Shown here: positions 10,377 through 19,975 of the stretch, in pieces
How the letters are laid out: each line of letters begins with the position of its first letter
Position numbering within the stretch: the stretch's first letter is position 1
NCBI GenBank assembly: GCA_000787465.1
Contig: JSYX01000435.1
Span: forward strand, 1 to 29,617
Length of the DNA: 29,617 bases
Source of the DNA: Thermomucor indicae-seudaticae
Lineage: Eukaryota > Mucoromycota > Mucoromycetes > Mucorales > Lichtheimiaceae
Direction: 5' to 3'
Position numbers and translations under genes: made by a program
The notes under the pieces: model-generated
What the model was told of the DNA's origin: nothing
Databases searched by the model: none
What the model saw: the letters and a program-made list of their open reading frames with translations, nothing else

Positions 10377-11971
10377 ATGGAGCTTGAGGTGAAAACTCGC
10401 TCCAAACTTTACATTTACAAGAACATCTTGAAGGAAAAGGCAAGTTGTCTGTTGGCTAGCGTTAAGCAAGTGACCATAGTTCTTTAGGAGCAAAGTGAAA
10501 AACCAGGCAAGAGATCAAAGACGGTAAGTTTCTCCCATTTGAGCTGCAAACAGTATCTCATGTCGAATATTTTAGCATCATGAGGCTGAAAATCCAAATC
10601 CAAATGAATCTGAAGACGAAGAGACTGACTTTGAAGAACCGGTATGTATAGGCAGAGCATGGGATGTACACTTGCTTAACCATACTACAGATAACCAGTG
10701 TACCTCTGCCTGATCCATTTGTCGATAACGATGATGAGTCTGTGTTGGAACAGCATGAGGTATACGGAAAATACGGCGTTTGTAACAGCGTTTAACTTAG
10801 TTCAACGCTCCATCAGGGTTTCATAACGATCGCAAAGAGTAAAAAGGAGCACAAGATCCAAACAGCAAGCAAAAATCTTCATTCGCCGCATAAGCCAAGA
10901 TTGGAAGTGGTGGATCATGTATCGCAGCGTCATTTCTTTGACATCCGTTTGTCTTCCAGCGTCAAACCAGCTGGATCCGATACCGAAGAGTACTACGAGA
11001 GGAATGTCGAGGAAAATCGACTCCACAAATCTTTAAAAAGCTTCCTGGTGTCATGGCCTTTTTTATTGCGGCGTCAAATCAAACATTTCAGGAGTACCCA
11101 AAGTGGGTGTGGAACTATGATGGAAGCGGTCCGAGCGTGGACTTCATCGAAATGATGAAATACACACTAATGGATTTCCACTTGAATTGTTGCCCTCCAT
11201 TCAAGTCGGTCAATGACGAGAGGACTCCATTTGTCGAGCCTATCGTCCCGCCATTTAAGGCTTTTGGCAAAGTTTTGCAACCGCTGGAATTCACATGGTA
11301 AGCGGTATCTTTAACTGAGATAAGTGAATTGAAACAGCTCACAATATAAAAGGTGCGAAAAGGCACTGACGAGTCATAACTTCGTCTACATCAACTTGCA
11401 TAAGAACACAAGCAAGTTTGCGGACGGAATCGGCCGAATGCCGGGTTCAAACACAGAGATGCTAATCATGAAATCGTCAGGGTAAGTTGGCCTACGGATA
11501 AGTTGCTTGCTTAGTTGATCCAACATTTGCTTAGATCGAATGTCACGCAAAACGTACAGCATTCGATTGAAGACACAATGAAGCAATTGGAATCGACATC
11601 AAATGCTCTTAAGCATGAAATCAACGCATATCAGTTTGCTTCGTATCACACTATGAAACGAAGGAAAATCTTTGGTGTCCACAGCATCCAGGACAAGATT
11701 ACACTCACGGACACAAGCATCAAAGACCGTAACACATGGCGCTTTGTTGAGCTGCGGTCCGCTGTCGTTCCCACTTGCTGGGCGAAGCGGAAGCAATGGA
11801 CTAAAGTGTTCGAATGGACCGCGACACTTTACGTACGTCATATTCATATAGTTTTTCTTCGTGAATGCTAATGATACCATAGTTTCTCTTGTGGAGCAGG
11901 AAAAAGTCAGCGAAGCATTGGAAGACGAAATCGCGGGCCACGTCGATCTGAAGGAGGAGGACACGGTGTGA
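10377..11971 (+). CDS. Uncharacterised multi-exon protein, probably lineage-specific
   Basis: Nine exons: 10377-10439, 10488-10523, 10576-10641, 10691-10759, 10817-11047, 11092-11297, 11353-11481, 11535-11832, 11900-11971; introns 44-67 nt; 389 residues with every phase closing. Intron 1 is GC-AG (AAAAG|GCAAGT). The N-terminal 75 residues are charged (Lys-rich, then Asp/Glu-rich). The middle and C-terminal parts look folded, with features such as YPKWVW, DFIEMMKYTL, FVEP(I)VPPFKAFG, a DGIGRMPGSNTEM turn, an HSIEDTMKQLE helix and KFVELRS-like WRFVELRS. No transmembrane segment, signal peptide or known catalytic motif is visible. I do not recognise a named domain; the pattern resembles hypothetical proteins that are expanded in Mucorales genomes, which is memory, not a search result. 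Function unknown. The start could lie further upstream if the preceding membrane segment is spliced to it. Confidence 0.72.
10440..10487 (+). other. GC-AG intron 1 of the uncharacterised gene
   Basis: The donor AAAAG|GCAAGT is the typical strong context of GC donors, the acceptor is TTTAG, 48 nt. The only GT a few bases on (GTTGTC) leads to an early stop after joining. This is the second GC-AG intron in the window. Confidence 0.65.
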
Positions 11972-12734
11972 TGTTGTTTGTCATAAATGTCATCTTTGGT
12001 CAGCTTAGTCATGTTGCATCTTATAGATCTTTTTAAAGCATCAAACATAAAAGAATGTGACAATATGGCAAAAAATTTCATTCACTGATCAGAATGAGAA
12101 CGGGTAAGAGGAAGATGGCGCAAGCAATGGGAAGTCGGATGGAGCTTAAGGACAATTTATGGCTTGGGTCGAGCAATGAAAACGATTGACGATTGAGACT
12201 GGACTTTGGAACAAAAAGCAGAATAAACTTGGGATGATGTTGATGATAAATAAATAATGGAAACCATTAATATATGGTTGAACCGAGCTTGAACCGAGTC
12301 AGATTTGAGCCGATCTTCAAAAGTTAATAACTTCGTCATAACTGCATGTTTCCAAAGACTGTCTGCAGAATCGATAGATATTGCGAAGATAAATCGATTG
12401 TGAAGACAGATTTTCGATATCTCTTTTCTGTGCTGAGTTATTTGCATTAAAAGGTTACTAAGAGAGGACGAAATTGAAACAGTCGGACACTAAAATTGCA
12501 GAGATATCCACCAATACAAATTCGTGTTGTTAATGGCTCCAACTTATTATTTCACATATGGAGACGCTGAGTGAAGGAATGAAAGGCCGGGGGAAGAAAA
12601 GCAACTAATACGCACTTACCAAAAATTTGCACAAGAGACTTGCTAATAATCAAACGATCCTCAATGAAGAGTGATAAATACCGTTCAAACTAAATAAAAC
12701 AAATGTTTTGTCAAAGCGTAGCTGCTCCATCATA
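11972..12734. other. 3' flank of the uncharacterised gene and AT-rich intergenic DNA
   Basis: 763 bases without a supported gene. Possible polyadenylation signals (AATAAA) of the preceding gene lie around 12247-12256. The rest is AT-rich with a GAACCGAG direct repeat near 12281-12298. No transposon end was recognised before 12735. Confidence 0.4.
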
Positions 12735-12915
12735 AAGTGGTGCCTCGATTTTTTCTGCCGCGGATTGGCCTTCAAACCGGCGGAAATGCGTGCGAGCGAA
12801 AAAAGAACGGGGGAGTTACACTTATAAGTGTTCAGCTGATTGGTCTCCAGGAAAGCGAAAAAAAAATGCGAGGGCGGTAAAAAAAAATCGGGGCGGAAAA
12901 ATCGAGGGACCACTG
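12735..12915. mobile_element. MITE-like inverted-repeat element, 181 bp
   Basis: The left end reads AAGTGGTGCCTCGATTTTTT and the reverse complement of the right end CAGTGGTCCCTCGATTTTTC: 17 of the first 20 bases match. The element is flanked by TA on both sides (12733-12734 and 12916-12917), as after insertion of a Tc1/mariner-pogo superfamily element. Inside are A-rich runs and GGGCGG/GCGAGGGCGG words and no coding capacity. The changed first base at the left end suggests it is old. Short length, TIRs and the TA target point to a non-autonomous element. Confidence 0.6.
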
Positions 12916-12961
12916 TACGATCGCCTCCATCAGCAAAACGGGCCACCAGAGAGCAATGTGA

Positions 12962-13151
12962 CCATCCATTTACGTCTTTCAAAGAGTGGCTACCAGAATT
13001 TCTGGATTCTGTCCCGTTAGCGTCGATAAGACGATTTGAAAGGAAGGCATTTCGTTACATAGACGCGTCAGCAAAGTTCTACCGTGGGCTGCACGCAATG
13101 GCGGACGTCAGGCGTTACAAATCTCATAGACGGTTTGGGGTCAGCGACTGA
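12962..13151 (+). pseudogene. C-terminal remnant of a transposase-like protein
   Basis: An open frame ends with TGA at 13151 and encodes about 60 residues rich in basic and aromatic positions, with SIRRFERKAFRYIDA, a FYRGL segment and a final RRYKSHRRF. The pattern of a helical RRFxRKxxRYxDAY block followed by a YKSHRR tail recurs, as I recall it, at the C-terminus of eukaryotic DDE-type transposase or related transposon proteins. No start, no catalytic domain and no upstream exon is visible; the TA-flanked element ending at 12915 lies directly upstream and may have broken it. Family not determined. Confidence 0.35.
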
Positions 13152-14734
13152 AAATAAACGGAGATTGAAAAGTCTGTTATCGGGATTTGAAATTGCAAAT
13201 TGAAACATTTTCGATTTTTACTCAGTCTAAGCTCCGGTGCACCCTACCGCGATTGATCTGGTGTTGTAATCCCAAGCAGCAACTTCAAACATTGCGTTTA
13301 TGGCGTACGTAAAAGGCATATTTGTCGTATTCGTGTATACCCTCATACTCGTAGTGACCAAATCCTGTCTGCATTACTTATGATCTGATCGGTCCGGTTG
13401 TCATCCCGCTGAATGAAAAGTCTGCCGTACGCACGATAGTAATTATAAATAGAGGCTGTATGTGATATTGCAGTTCAATAGTTCTTTATTAATAGGCTAC
13501 GTTACTTCCCATGGGCTTATTGCCTTTGCGAGTTTTCTTTAACTTCCGGTGACCTCAAGCAACCCCACACCCGGCAAGAAATTTTGACTTTTCCAGCGAA
13601 ATCCACCGGATAAATCGTATACGGATCTTCTTTGCCAGACCTATACGTTCGAAGCCTTCGTACAAAACATATCATGCGTGTCGTCTTAACTCGACTTATT
13701 TTTTGAAAAAGGTGCCAGATTTTCGATTTCAAACGCGGCCGGCAATTCTATTTGCCGGATGCTATGACCAATCAAAAAGTTTTATTCGTCGCCAAAAATT
13801 CGTCTATGAGACTTGTATTTCTGCCGGTTGTTGAACAGGATTTGGATTGAGCGATCCTTTTCTCGGCAGAAACTTTCGGTGTCGACGATTAACAAAAAAA
13901 CCGAGAGTTTTTCTGAAAACAACTGACAAGGATACGGAGATGATCCCCTTTATATAGCCTTCGTGCTCTTCTATAACACTATCTATCTGATCTTTCCGAG
14001 TCGTCTATTCGCTGTGTTGTCCGGTTTATTTTTGTAAATGTCCATTTACCCAAGGCTATCGCGACAGGTTAATTGGAAGGTTTGTCACGACCTGCACACT
14101 TCGCGCCTGGTACCGTTCGTGGTACCTCGGGGAAGTCGCACGCATGATAGGCATGATCCGGAAAAACATATTTCCGGTCCTTTACCGCTTCTGCTAGGCC
14201 GGATTAGGTGTACTGAAGCGGTGCCAATTGTCCACTTTTCCTATCGGAGTAAGAAAAACTGCCTTTTTTTCGAAAACTAATACAGCGCGTTTTTTCTATG
14301 CTTATCGAAAATCTAAACCACAAGAATGGTTCCCAGGACCTCAAAAAACCATGTATGTGGATCAGTTTTCTGAAATTTTTAGTGTGGGAGGGTCCAAAAT
14401 TCTGAAATTTTGTGTCGAGTCTAGACGACACGCACCGTATTAAACGAAAATAAAGAACAATCCTACTTGGAGTCTCAAAGGACTTTTTGTCTCTTTTATC
14501 TCTGTGATCTTTCTCCTTTTGCTCTGTGAAATATCTCAGAGAGTTTATTCAGAGTTTGAAGACGATTGACTCAAAGATGTACAATAGCGGAAAAAAAGCT
14601 ATAAGCTTTATGAAAATAAAAGCCTGGCTGGAAGGGACCCATACCACATCCTCCATTGTCGCTTCGACAAAATTACTATTTGCGGACTGTCCGACAATAT
14701 GGGTTGCTCAACACCTGCATACCGTCATTGGATA
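13152..14734. other. Repeat-like DNA without an intact gene
   Basis: About 1.6 kb in which I find no supported gene. It contains promoter-like AT boxes (TATAAATA at 13444-13451, TTTATATAG at about 13950-13958), the word GTTCTTTATT at about 13481-13490 with its inverted form AATAAAGAAC at about 14450-14459, and several short open frames without domain character. The mixture suggests decayed retroelement or DNA-transposon sequence, but I could not define LTRs, a primer binding site or terminal repeats. Confidence 0.35.
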
Positions 14735-15281
14735 CAGTGATCCCTCGCTTTTGCAACACATCGATTCCCTGAAAAGTCGTTGCAAAACCCGAGGGTTGCA
14801 AAAGGGCGGGTATGAAACGAACCGGTATTTCGTTAACCCGTAGGATAGACAAGTGTGACCCGTGAAGCTGACGGCGAAATTGCAGTACTTGTTGAAGGCG
14901 CAACAGAAGAAGCATCAGCACCCCAATTCACTGCAGGGGTAAAAATTCGACACATCAATAACGTTATCAGTTTTCTGGACGAAGAGGAGCACGGGCCGCT
15001 GAAGGATGAACCGAGGAAAGTTCGAGATGAACTGACGCGATAATCGTTTTCGAAACAAGCATCCATGAAAAATTTTTCCTCCGCTAAGTGAATAAAGCAT
15101 ATGATTGGTCCATATATTCCGTTTTAAACGGCGCTTTTGCAATATGGTTGACATTGGTGTTGCGAGTTGCAAAACCTCGGGGAGTTGCAAAACGTCTAGT
15201 AAAATTTTCGATTCCTCGTAAAATCGTTGCGAAAAGCGAGGTGTTGCAAAAAGTAGGGTTACAAAAAGCGAGGGGTCACTG
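14735..15281. mobile_element. TA-flanked inverted-repeat element, 547 bp, pogo/Tigger-like ends
   Basis: The left end is CAGTGATCCCTCGCTTTT and the reverse complement of the right end is CAGTGACCCCTCGCTTTT, one mismatch in 18. TA stands directly outside both ends (14733-14734, 15282-15283). Both subterminal regions are packed with TTGCAAAA/TTGCGAAA words alternating with CCTCG/CGAGG. The interior (about 14855-15043, plus) has an open frame of about 60 residues, acidic with a FLDEEEHG segment, which could be the tail of a lost transposase; acidic C-termini are usual in pogo/Tigger transposases, but no catalytic motif is present. The CAGTG...CTCG ends and TA target fit the pogo branch of Tc1/mariner. 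This looks like a deletion derivative. Confidence 0.7.
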
Positions 15282-15501
15282 TATGACCGTGCTTTTTGTC
15301 ATGGATGATGCTCAAGTCGTTGGGAACGCCAGGCATGCAGCACAGAAGTAGAGTAACAATTAAAAAATCTCGCCTATCAACTGCGTTTGCGGTCCTCATA
15401 GACACGAATTCTGTCTTATACAGAATGTGCCAGAATTCTGGAGAATATAACAGCTTATTGGAATTAGCCAAAGCCGAGCATCAGCTTGAAGACGTATCAT
15501 A

Positions 15502-15620
15502 CAGTGCCCGCTCGAAATAGTGATCATTATAACGAGCGATCACTATGCAGAATTAATGATCTTTATCCGCGAACAAAGTTGGTGGAGTTGAAAAGTGATT
15601 ACTATATCGAGCGATCACTG
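15502..15620. mobile_element. MITE-like inverted-repeat element, 119 bp
   Basis: The left end is CAGTGCCCGCTCGAAATAGT and the reverse complement of the right end CAGTGATCGCTCGATATAGT; 17 of 20 match. TA lies outside both ends (15500-15501, 15621-15622). Inside the left half is a further inverted copy of the end (CGAGCGATCACTATG at about 15532-15546), so part of the element can fold on itself, or one end is nested. No coding capacity. Ends are related to those of the two other TA-flanked elements in this island. Confidence 0.65.
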
Positions 15621-15622
15621 TA

Positions 15623-15955
15623 GACACCCTCAAATATACCCTACAAGAACCAAACACTACTCACCTCATCCATTGCTTTGTTGAAGGACGCAAGGATGGA
15701 TTTTCGACCGCAACAAAAACAGAATCTACAGTAGTAAAACGCAACATTGTATACTGTCAACTTCTATCCCACGCGCTCTCACAGAAGAATCACACCACTC
15801 TGGACGTTGAATACCGCTGTATTAATTACTAATTAATCATTGAGCAAGCCATATGTACAATCGTTATTTGTTTGCTTTGAGTGTGCTATGCAATAAAGTG
15901 ATGACATTGAATGTGCGCAATGACTGACTGACTGACTGACTGACTGAAAGAAGAG
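15623..15955. other. Intergenic with a (TGAC)n microsatellite
   Basis: 333 bases downstream of the minus-strand RG-rich gene. The only clear feature is the tetranucleotide run of six TGAC units at 15921-15946, which lies just past the stop codon of that gene (15956), so in its 3' UTR or flank. Nothing else is seen. Confidence 0.6.
15921..15946. repeat. (TGAC)6 microsatellite
   Basis: Six perfect TGAC units plus TGA, ten bases beyond the stop codon of the minus-strand gene. It is expected to be length-variable between strains. Confidence 0.95.
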
Positions 15956-18031
15956 TCAAGTATACGTAAAAGGACTAAACGTATAACTAGTCAGTCCAAT
16001 ATTCCCTTGAGCGTCACGGATGATGACGCCTTTAATAACGCCCAGCGATTGATGTGGCTCCGGCATGGATATCCTTCGCATATACATAACAATATAAGCT
16101 ACAGAACTGTAAAAAGGAAAAACCATAAAGGTTCCAGAAATACCTTGGTGCATCACTAGGACCAGACAAAAAGTCACTACGAAAAATATAGATAGCGTAA
16201 GTTTTTACACCACGGATACGATTCTAATTGACTCACGCCGGTAACGGTAGTGAAGTATGCCGTCCATGGTCTCGGCTAGAAAAGCTTTGCATCGATATGG
16301 GCGCCGCGTAAGCATTCCACTGCTGTGGCTGTACCATAGGTGCTTGTGGAGCGTAGGCCTGACCGTATATTTGCGCGTTATATGCCGACATGGCCGTTGG
16401 ATCCTGTTGCATGTAGTACGGTGCGCTCGGGTCGTATGTTGTTGCTGCTGCTGCTGCTGCTGCTCCTGGTGGTGGGAACCAAGACGTGAGCAACCAACAG
16501 AAAGAACTCAAAGCAGAAATAAGAAATAGATTGTACCTTCCGTCGTGTATGGTGCTACGGTGTTGCTCGCTGTGTAGGAGTAGTTAGCTGGCTGTGCAGG
16601 TGCCATTGACGGTTTCGGTGGTGCTTCATAAACCGGAACACTCGGATTTGCAGAAGCCTGTGCTGGATATGGGTTTGTGGTTGTGGTACTGCCAACAACT
16701 GGCATTAGAGGTCTCGGTGCTCTCGATGTGAAACGTGTATCTTGCTGCTGTTCCGACGCTCGAGGATGGTTTCTGAGACGGTCATCGAACCCTTTTTGCT
16801 GCGGAGATCCAGCGAAAGGCCGCGCAGTACGTTGATCATCATGTCCCCCAGCTACAGCAGGTGCGCCACGGTGATGATCACGACGACCATCACCGCGTCT
16901 ACGTATTACATGGTCGTCTTTATCTCTCCGGTCGCGTGGCACATTCCGTCCGTATCCGTCCCGAAAACGTGGTGGTGCAGAAGCAGCTACGTTGTGATGA
17001 TACGGTGCATGACGATATGGATGAAACCCGCCGCGACTACCTCGATGTTTTCCTCCGGGAGACCTGCCATAAGTGGAGCCGTGAAGCCTATTTGACCGAC
17101 GTGTGGTGAGTTGCTCGTAACGTTTGAATATATCTGGCAATTCTGATGAGGCAAATGTGATTAACAACACTGGGCATGCTGTGCGTCCTTCCCTGCCACC
17201 ACCACCCAGATGCCGCCCAAGCCAACAGGCGTACCTGAAGGAAACCCTTTGCTGGCATCTACGTCGTCATAATCGTTTCGCAATTCAGCCATCGCATCCT
17301 CAAAAGCGCGACTCACAGCGTCGCGTTCCTCGAAACGCTTTTTGACAATCTAATCGCGCACCACCCACACAACCCAGATTCAAATTGGTGTTGATATTGA
17401 GGTTTTCCATTAATCCCACTGCGATCCGCAAAAACGCACAGAACCAATAGAATAGCAAGACTGGACGGGTTGCTTACCTCGTCATCCACTCGAGCGTCTT
17501 GCAGCATCGTCTTATGGTCGCCTTGCAGGCTGGGCAGCACCTTGTCTTTGGCTTCAGAAAACAGTTCCGGCGTCAGATATTGCTGAATGCTTGACGAGAG
17601 CAGAACCACGTCCTTGAATAGACGAGTCATCTCTTGGGGCGTTTTCCGCGGTAATTCATTAAGAATGTACTTGCGTCGCAGTCAGCCCGTCAGTTAAGAA
17701 TAACATGCGCGCTCACACACAAAGAGCTTACGTCCTGGCAAATCTTTTGTAGGACCCGTTGCATGCCATCCGGTGCGTTTCCACGTGTAGTAGCTTGCGG
17801 TACAATAACAGGTAGTTGATTAGAAAAGTAAGAGTATTGCGGTAGTGTCGTGTCCTCTTGTGTGGTGGAAGGCTGGGGAGACTGATCATTAGGACTGGCT
17901 ACTGGTTGATCGCCCGGGTTATCTTTTGTTGAATGCGCTTGCTCGATGTCGGTGGAGACCAACTTTTCTGCGGTAATGCTTTGTTGCTCGGGGCTGTCAT
18001 TGGCAATCTCTTTCGCCTGATCTGATTCCAT
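15956..18031 (-). CDS. Uncharacterised RG/Q/Y-rich low-complexity protein
   Basis: Seven exons: 18031-17732, 17669-17478, 17349-17235, 17142-16537, 16465-16237, 16176-16144, 16073-15956; 530 residues with closing phases. Residues 1-100 are acidic, Gln/Ser-rich and probably disordered. Residues 100-205 form a charged helical region (CQDYILNELPRKTPQEM, then VKKRFEERDAVSRAFEDAM and LPDIFKRYEQL). From about 215 the chain is Arg/Gly/His-rich with RGSRGGF and RRRGDGRRD-type stretches, followed by Pro/Gln/Tyr/Ala-rich sequence with seven alanines coded by a GCT run (plus strand 16443-16463) and a prion-like YMQQ/YGQAYAP part. The C-terminus ends in a compact GVIKGVIIRDAQGNIG segment. RG-rich plus Q/Y-rich composition suggests an RNA-associated or condensate-forming protein; I do not recognise the family. 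The last junctions are the least certain: the acceptor at 16112-16113 (TTTTTACAG) would also stay in frame. Confidence 0.72.
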
Positions 18032-18439
18032 GGTTTGATTCAGAATGAACGCGGGAAAATCTCGCTGGGAGCTCTGAGATACTCCGCATCAAGGCATTAT
18101 GTGATCCCAGTAGCAACTATTGAGGCCCTGCCGTGGATTCTGATCTAGCGCAAGCCAGTTATCACAACTTTTCTTAATACATCCGTTTCACTTTTGGCTG
18201 CAGTTCCGTGCGTCTCTTCTGCATTTTCGCAGTAAATTCACTGCCAATTTTGCAGTAAGTTTAGTGCATTGACTGCAATCCCCCCCGCAGTGTGATGCAG
18301 CGGCCTGCCCACGCACCTGGATCCATGTGTGTGTGTGTGGAGTGGTGGGAGACGAGAAAGACAAAGGGGTTCCATGGAGCGGCCTCCGGGAATAGGTTGA
18401 AAACAATGCCTTGATTTACGGGAAGCGTATATACATTCT
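18032..18439. other. Upstream region of the RG-rich gene
   Basis: 408 bases with a probable minus-strand promoter. Visible are a C8 run near 18280-18287 and a GT dinucleotide run at 18326-18338. No gene, TATA box or RNA is supported. Confidence 0.4.
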
Positions 18440-19005
18440 ATGCGTAAAGCAGGGAGTAATTACTTTGAGAAGGGTCGAGACAGAGGTCATGCAGGCTATT
18501 GGATGGATCAGTCTGGTGATGAGTGTGGTATTAAAATCGTGCAGTAAAAACCTTTACTAAAAGGAAACAAGGTCGAGCGAATATTTGTCCTGGAAAGTCA
18601 GTTTATGGAAGCCGCGTATCATACAACAATTGTTGAGTTCATCAGTAACTCGACACAACTGGAGATGCATACTTTTCGATATCAGTAATCCAAGCGTGTT
18701 ACCAGTGGATTCTATCGTTTTGTTCCAGTGAAAACGCTACAGTAGTAATCAGTCCGTTTATCCAACTTTGGTTTCAGATGAGGCGGTTAAAAGAGCATGC
18801 AGCCATGAGTCTATTCGGTTTTACTTTTTCCATTGCCTCTTTTTTCCCTTCAAGAAGAAGAAAGTACACCTACGACGAACCTAAGATATTGATGCGAATG
18901 GCTATTTGGTTCCGATCAGTGGTCATATCCCAACTGACAAGTGTTATCATAATGGCGTCTTCTCTTTAGACCATGTGAAATGTCCATTGGGTCAATCATC
19001 CTGCT
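18440..19005 (+). pseudogene. Broken coding sequence for a cysteine-rich protein (candidate)
   Basis: Several plus-strand pieces read like coding sequence but do not join cleanly. From an ATG at 18440 the frame gives GRDRGHAGYWMDQSGDECG; a 44-nt intron (18528-18571, GT-AG with a CTAA branch) leads in phase to RANICPGKSVYGSRVSYNNC, then stops. A later piece holds TGDAYFSISVIQACYQW, and a last one, shifted by one base near 18887, holds DIDANGYLVPISGHIPTD followed by four cysteines and a stop at 19003-19005. The spacing of Cys, Gly and aromatic residues suggests a disulfide-bonded extracellular protein. I do not recognise a family. Two in-frame stops and one frameshift argue for a pseudogene, unless additional introns or sequencing errors explain them. 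Orientation is divergent from the RG-rich gene. Confidence 0.3.
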
Positions 19006-19975
19006 CTTGGGAAGACGCTGATCTTTCTTACACCTGTCACTGACGGTCCTTCAGAATAAACCGCCTGGGACTAAAGTTAACCCTACGTGCTCAATCAAGG
19101 CTGTTCAGCAAGTGCATTCAAGTCCAAGTCTCAAGTATTTTCCGTTTATCTGAAAGTCCATCCTTATGTTCCTCTTTTATTCATATTTGACTCTTAATTT
19201 GTACATCACTCTCATTGACATACTCCGGCTACTGACAAGATGTCTTCCGGAGGGTTGGAAGCGTTGCACTTGGCGACCCTCAAATGATATAGCCAGTCGC
19301 CGCTACACTGGATCACATGTTGTGATGAAGCCGCCAAGGCACTACGGTGCGCCGGCGAGTGGATCCACTCGGGGGTTCTTGACGTGATTGGACTTGCGAC
19401 TTTTACGTGTTCATACCCCCGTAGACATTCCTGTCGTGTGGTATATTTCGTAAAGTTTTGGTGTTGGCATGGTTCATGATACTAACATGTACCTTTTCGT
19501 GCTTAGTCCGTAGTCCAAATATGTAAATCTGCGATATAGACTGTTTATTGTTTTTATGGACATTTTCTCTGAAGGCATGTGTATACCGTTGTAGCTTGCT
19601 GCGCTGGCGTCTTTCGCTTCCTGAATGAGTTTGTGTCTTTCGCTTCTTTCAATGAACTACAGTATAGCCTGCTTTTCAAACAGCTCTTCGGTTGGATGCA
19701 TCCTGGCTTCCAATCCAAACAAGCTTCAAGGGAACAATATAACCTTGAAGCAATATTGATAAGCCAAAAGCACAGATGATGAATAAAGACAACAGTATGA
19801 TGACTCGTTCATTGCGAACCAGATCTCCTTCCGGCGTTGCTCTCGGTCGATGTCCTCAAACGAAATTTGTTGGAGGACGCCCTAGCGAGGCCCTAATTTT
19901 GCCTCCTGGGCAAAAAGCGTGGGCGCGGAAAGGCCCATTTCACCTTCTCCCCCAGCTGAAAAAACATTACGCACA
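19006..19975. other. Intergenic with possible first exon of the Sds3-like gene
   Basis: About 970 bases without a certain gene. ATG codons at 19797 and 19800 open a frame (start MMTRSLRTRSPSG) that could be a first exon of the Sds3-like gene: a weak donor at about 19837 (GTCGAT) and a strong acceptor CCCCCAG at 19949-19955 would join in frame to the codons before 19976. Short frames elsewhere (19166-19387, 19579-19779) look like chance. Confidence 0.4.

Noticed and set aside
14105..14130. Paired GGTACC words around a short spacer as a palindromic site
   Set aside because: Arms beyond the two six-base words do not pair well; it is a short chance inverted repeat.
13441..14460. LTR retrotransposon or solo LTR suggested by TATAAATA and the inverted GTTCTTTATT/AATAAAGAAC pair
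   Set aside because: The pair is inverted rather than direct, and no TG...CA ends, target duplication, primer binding site or reverse transcriptase was found.
16742..17109. Plus-strand frames of 117 and 82 residues with His/Asp repeats
   Set aside because: Antisense of the Arg/Gly/His-rich exon of the minus-strand gene.
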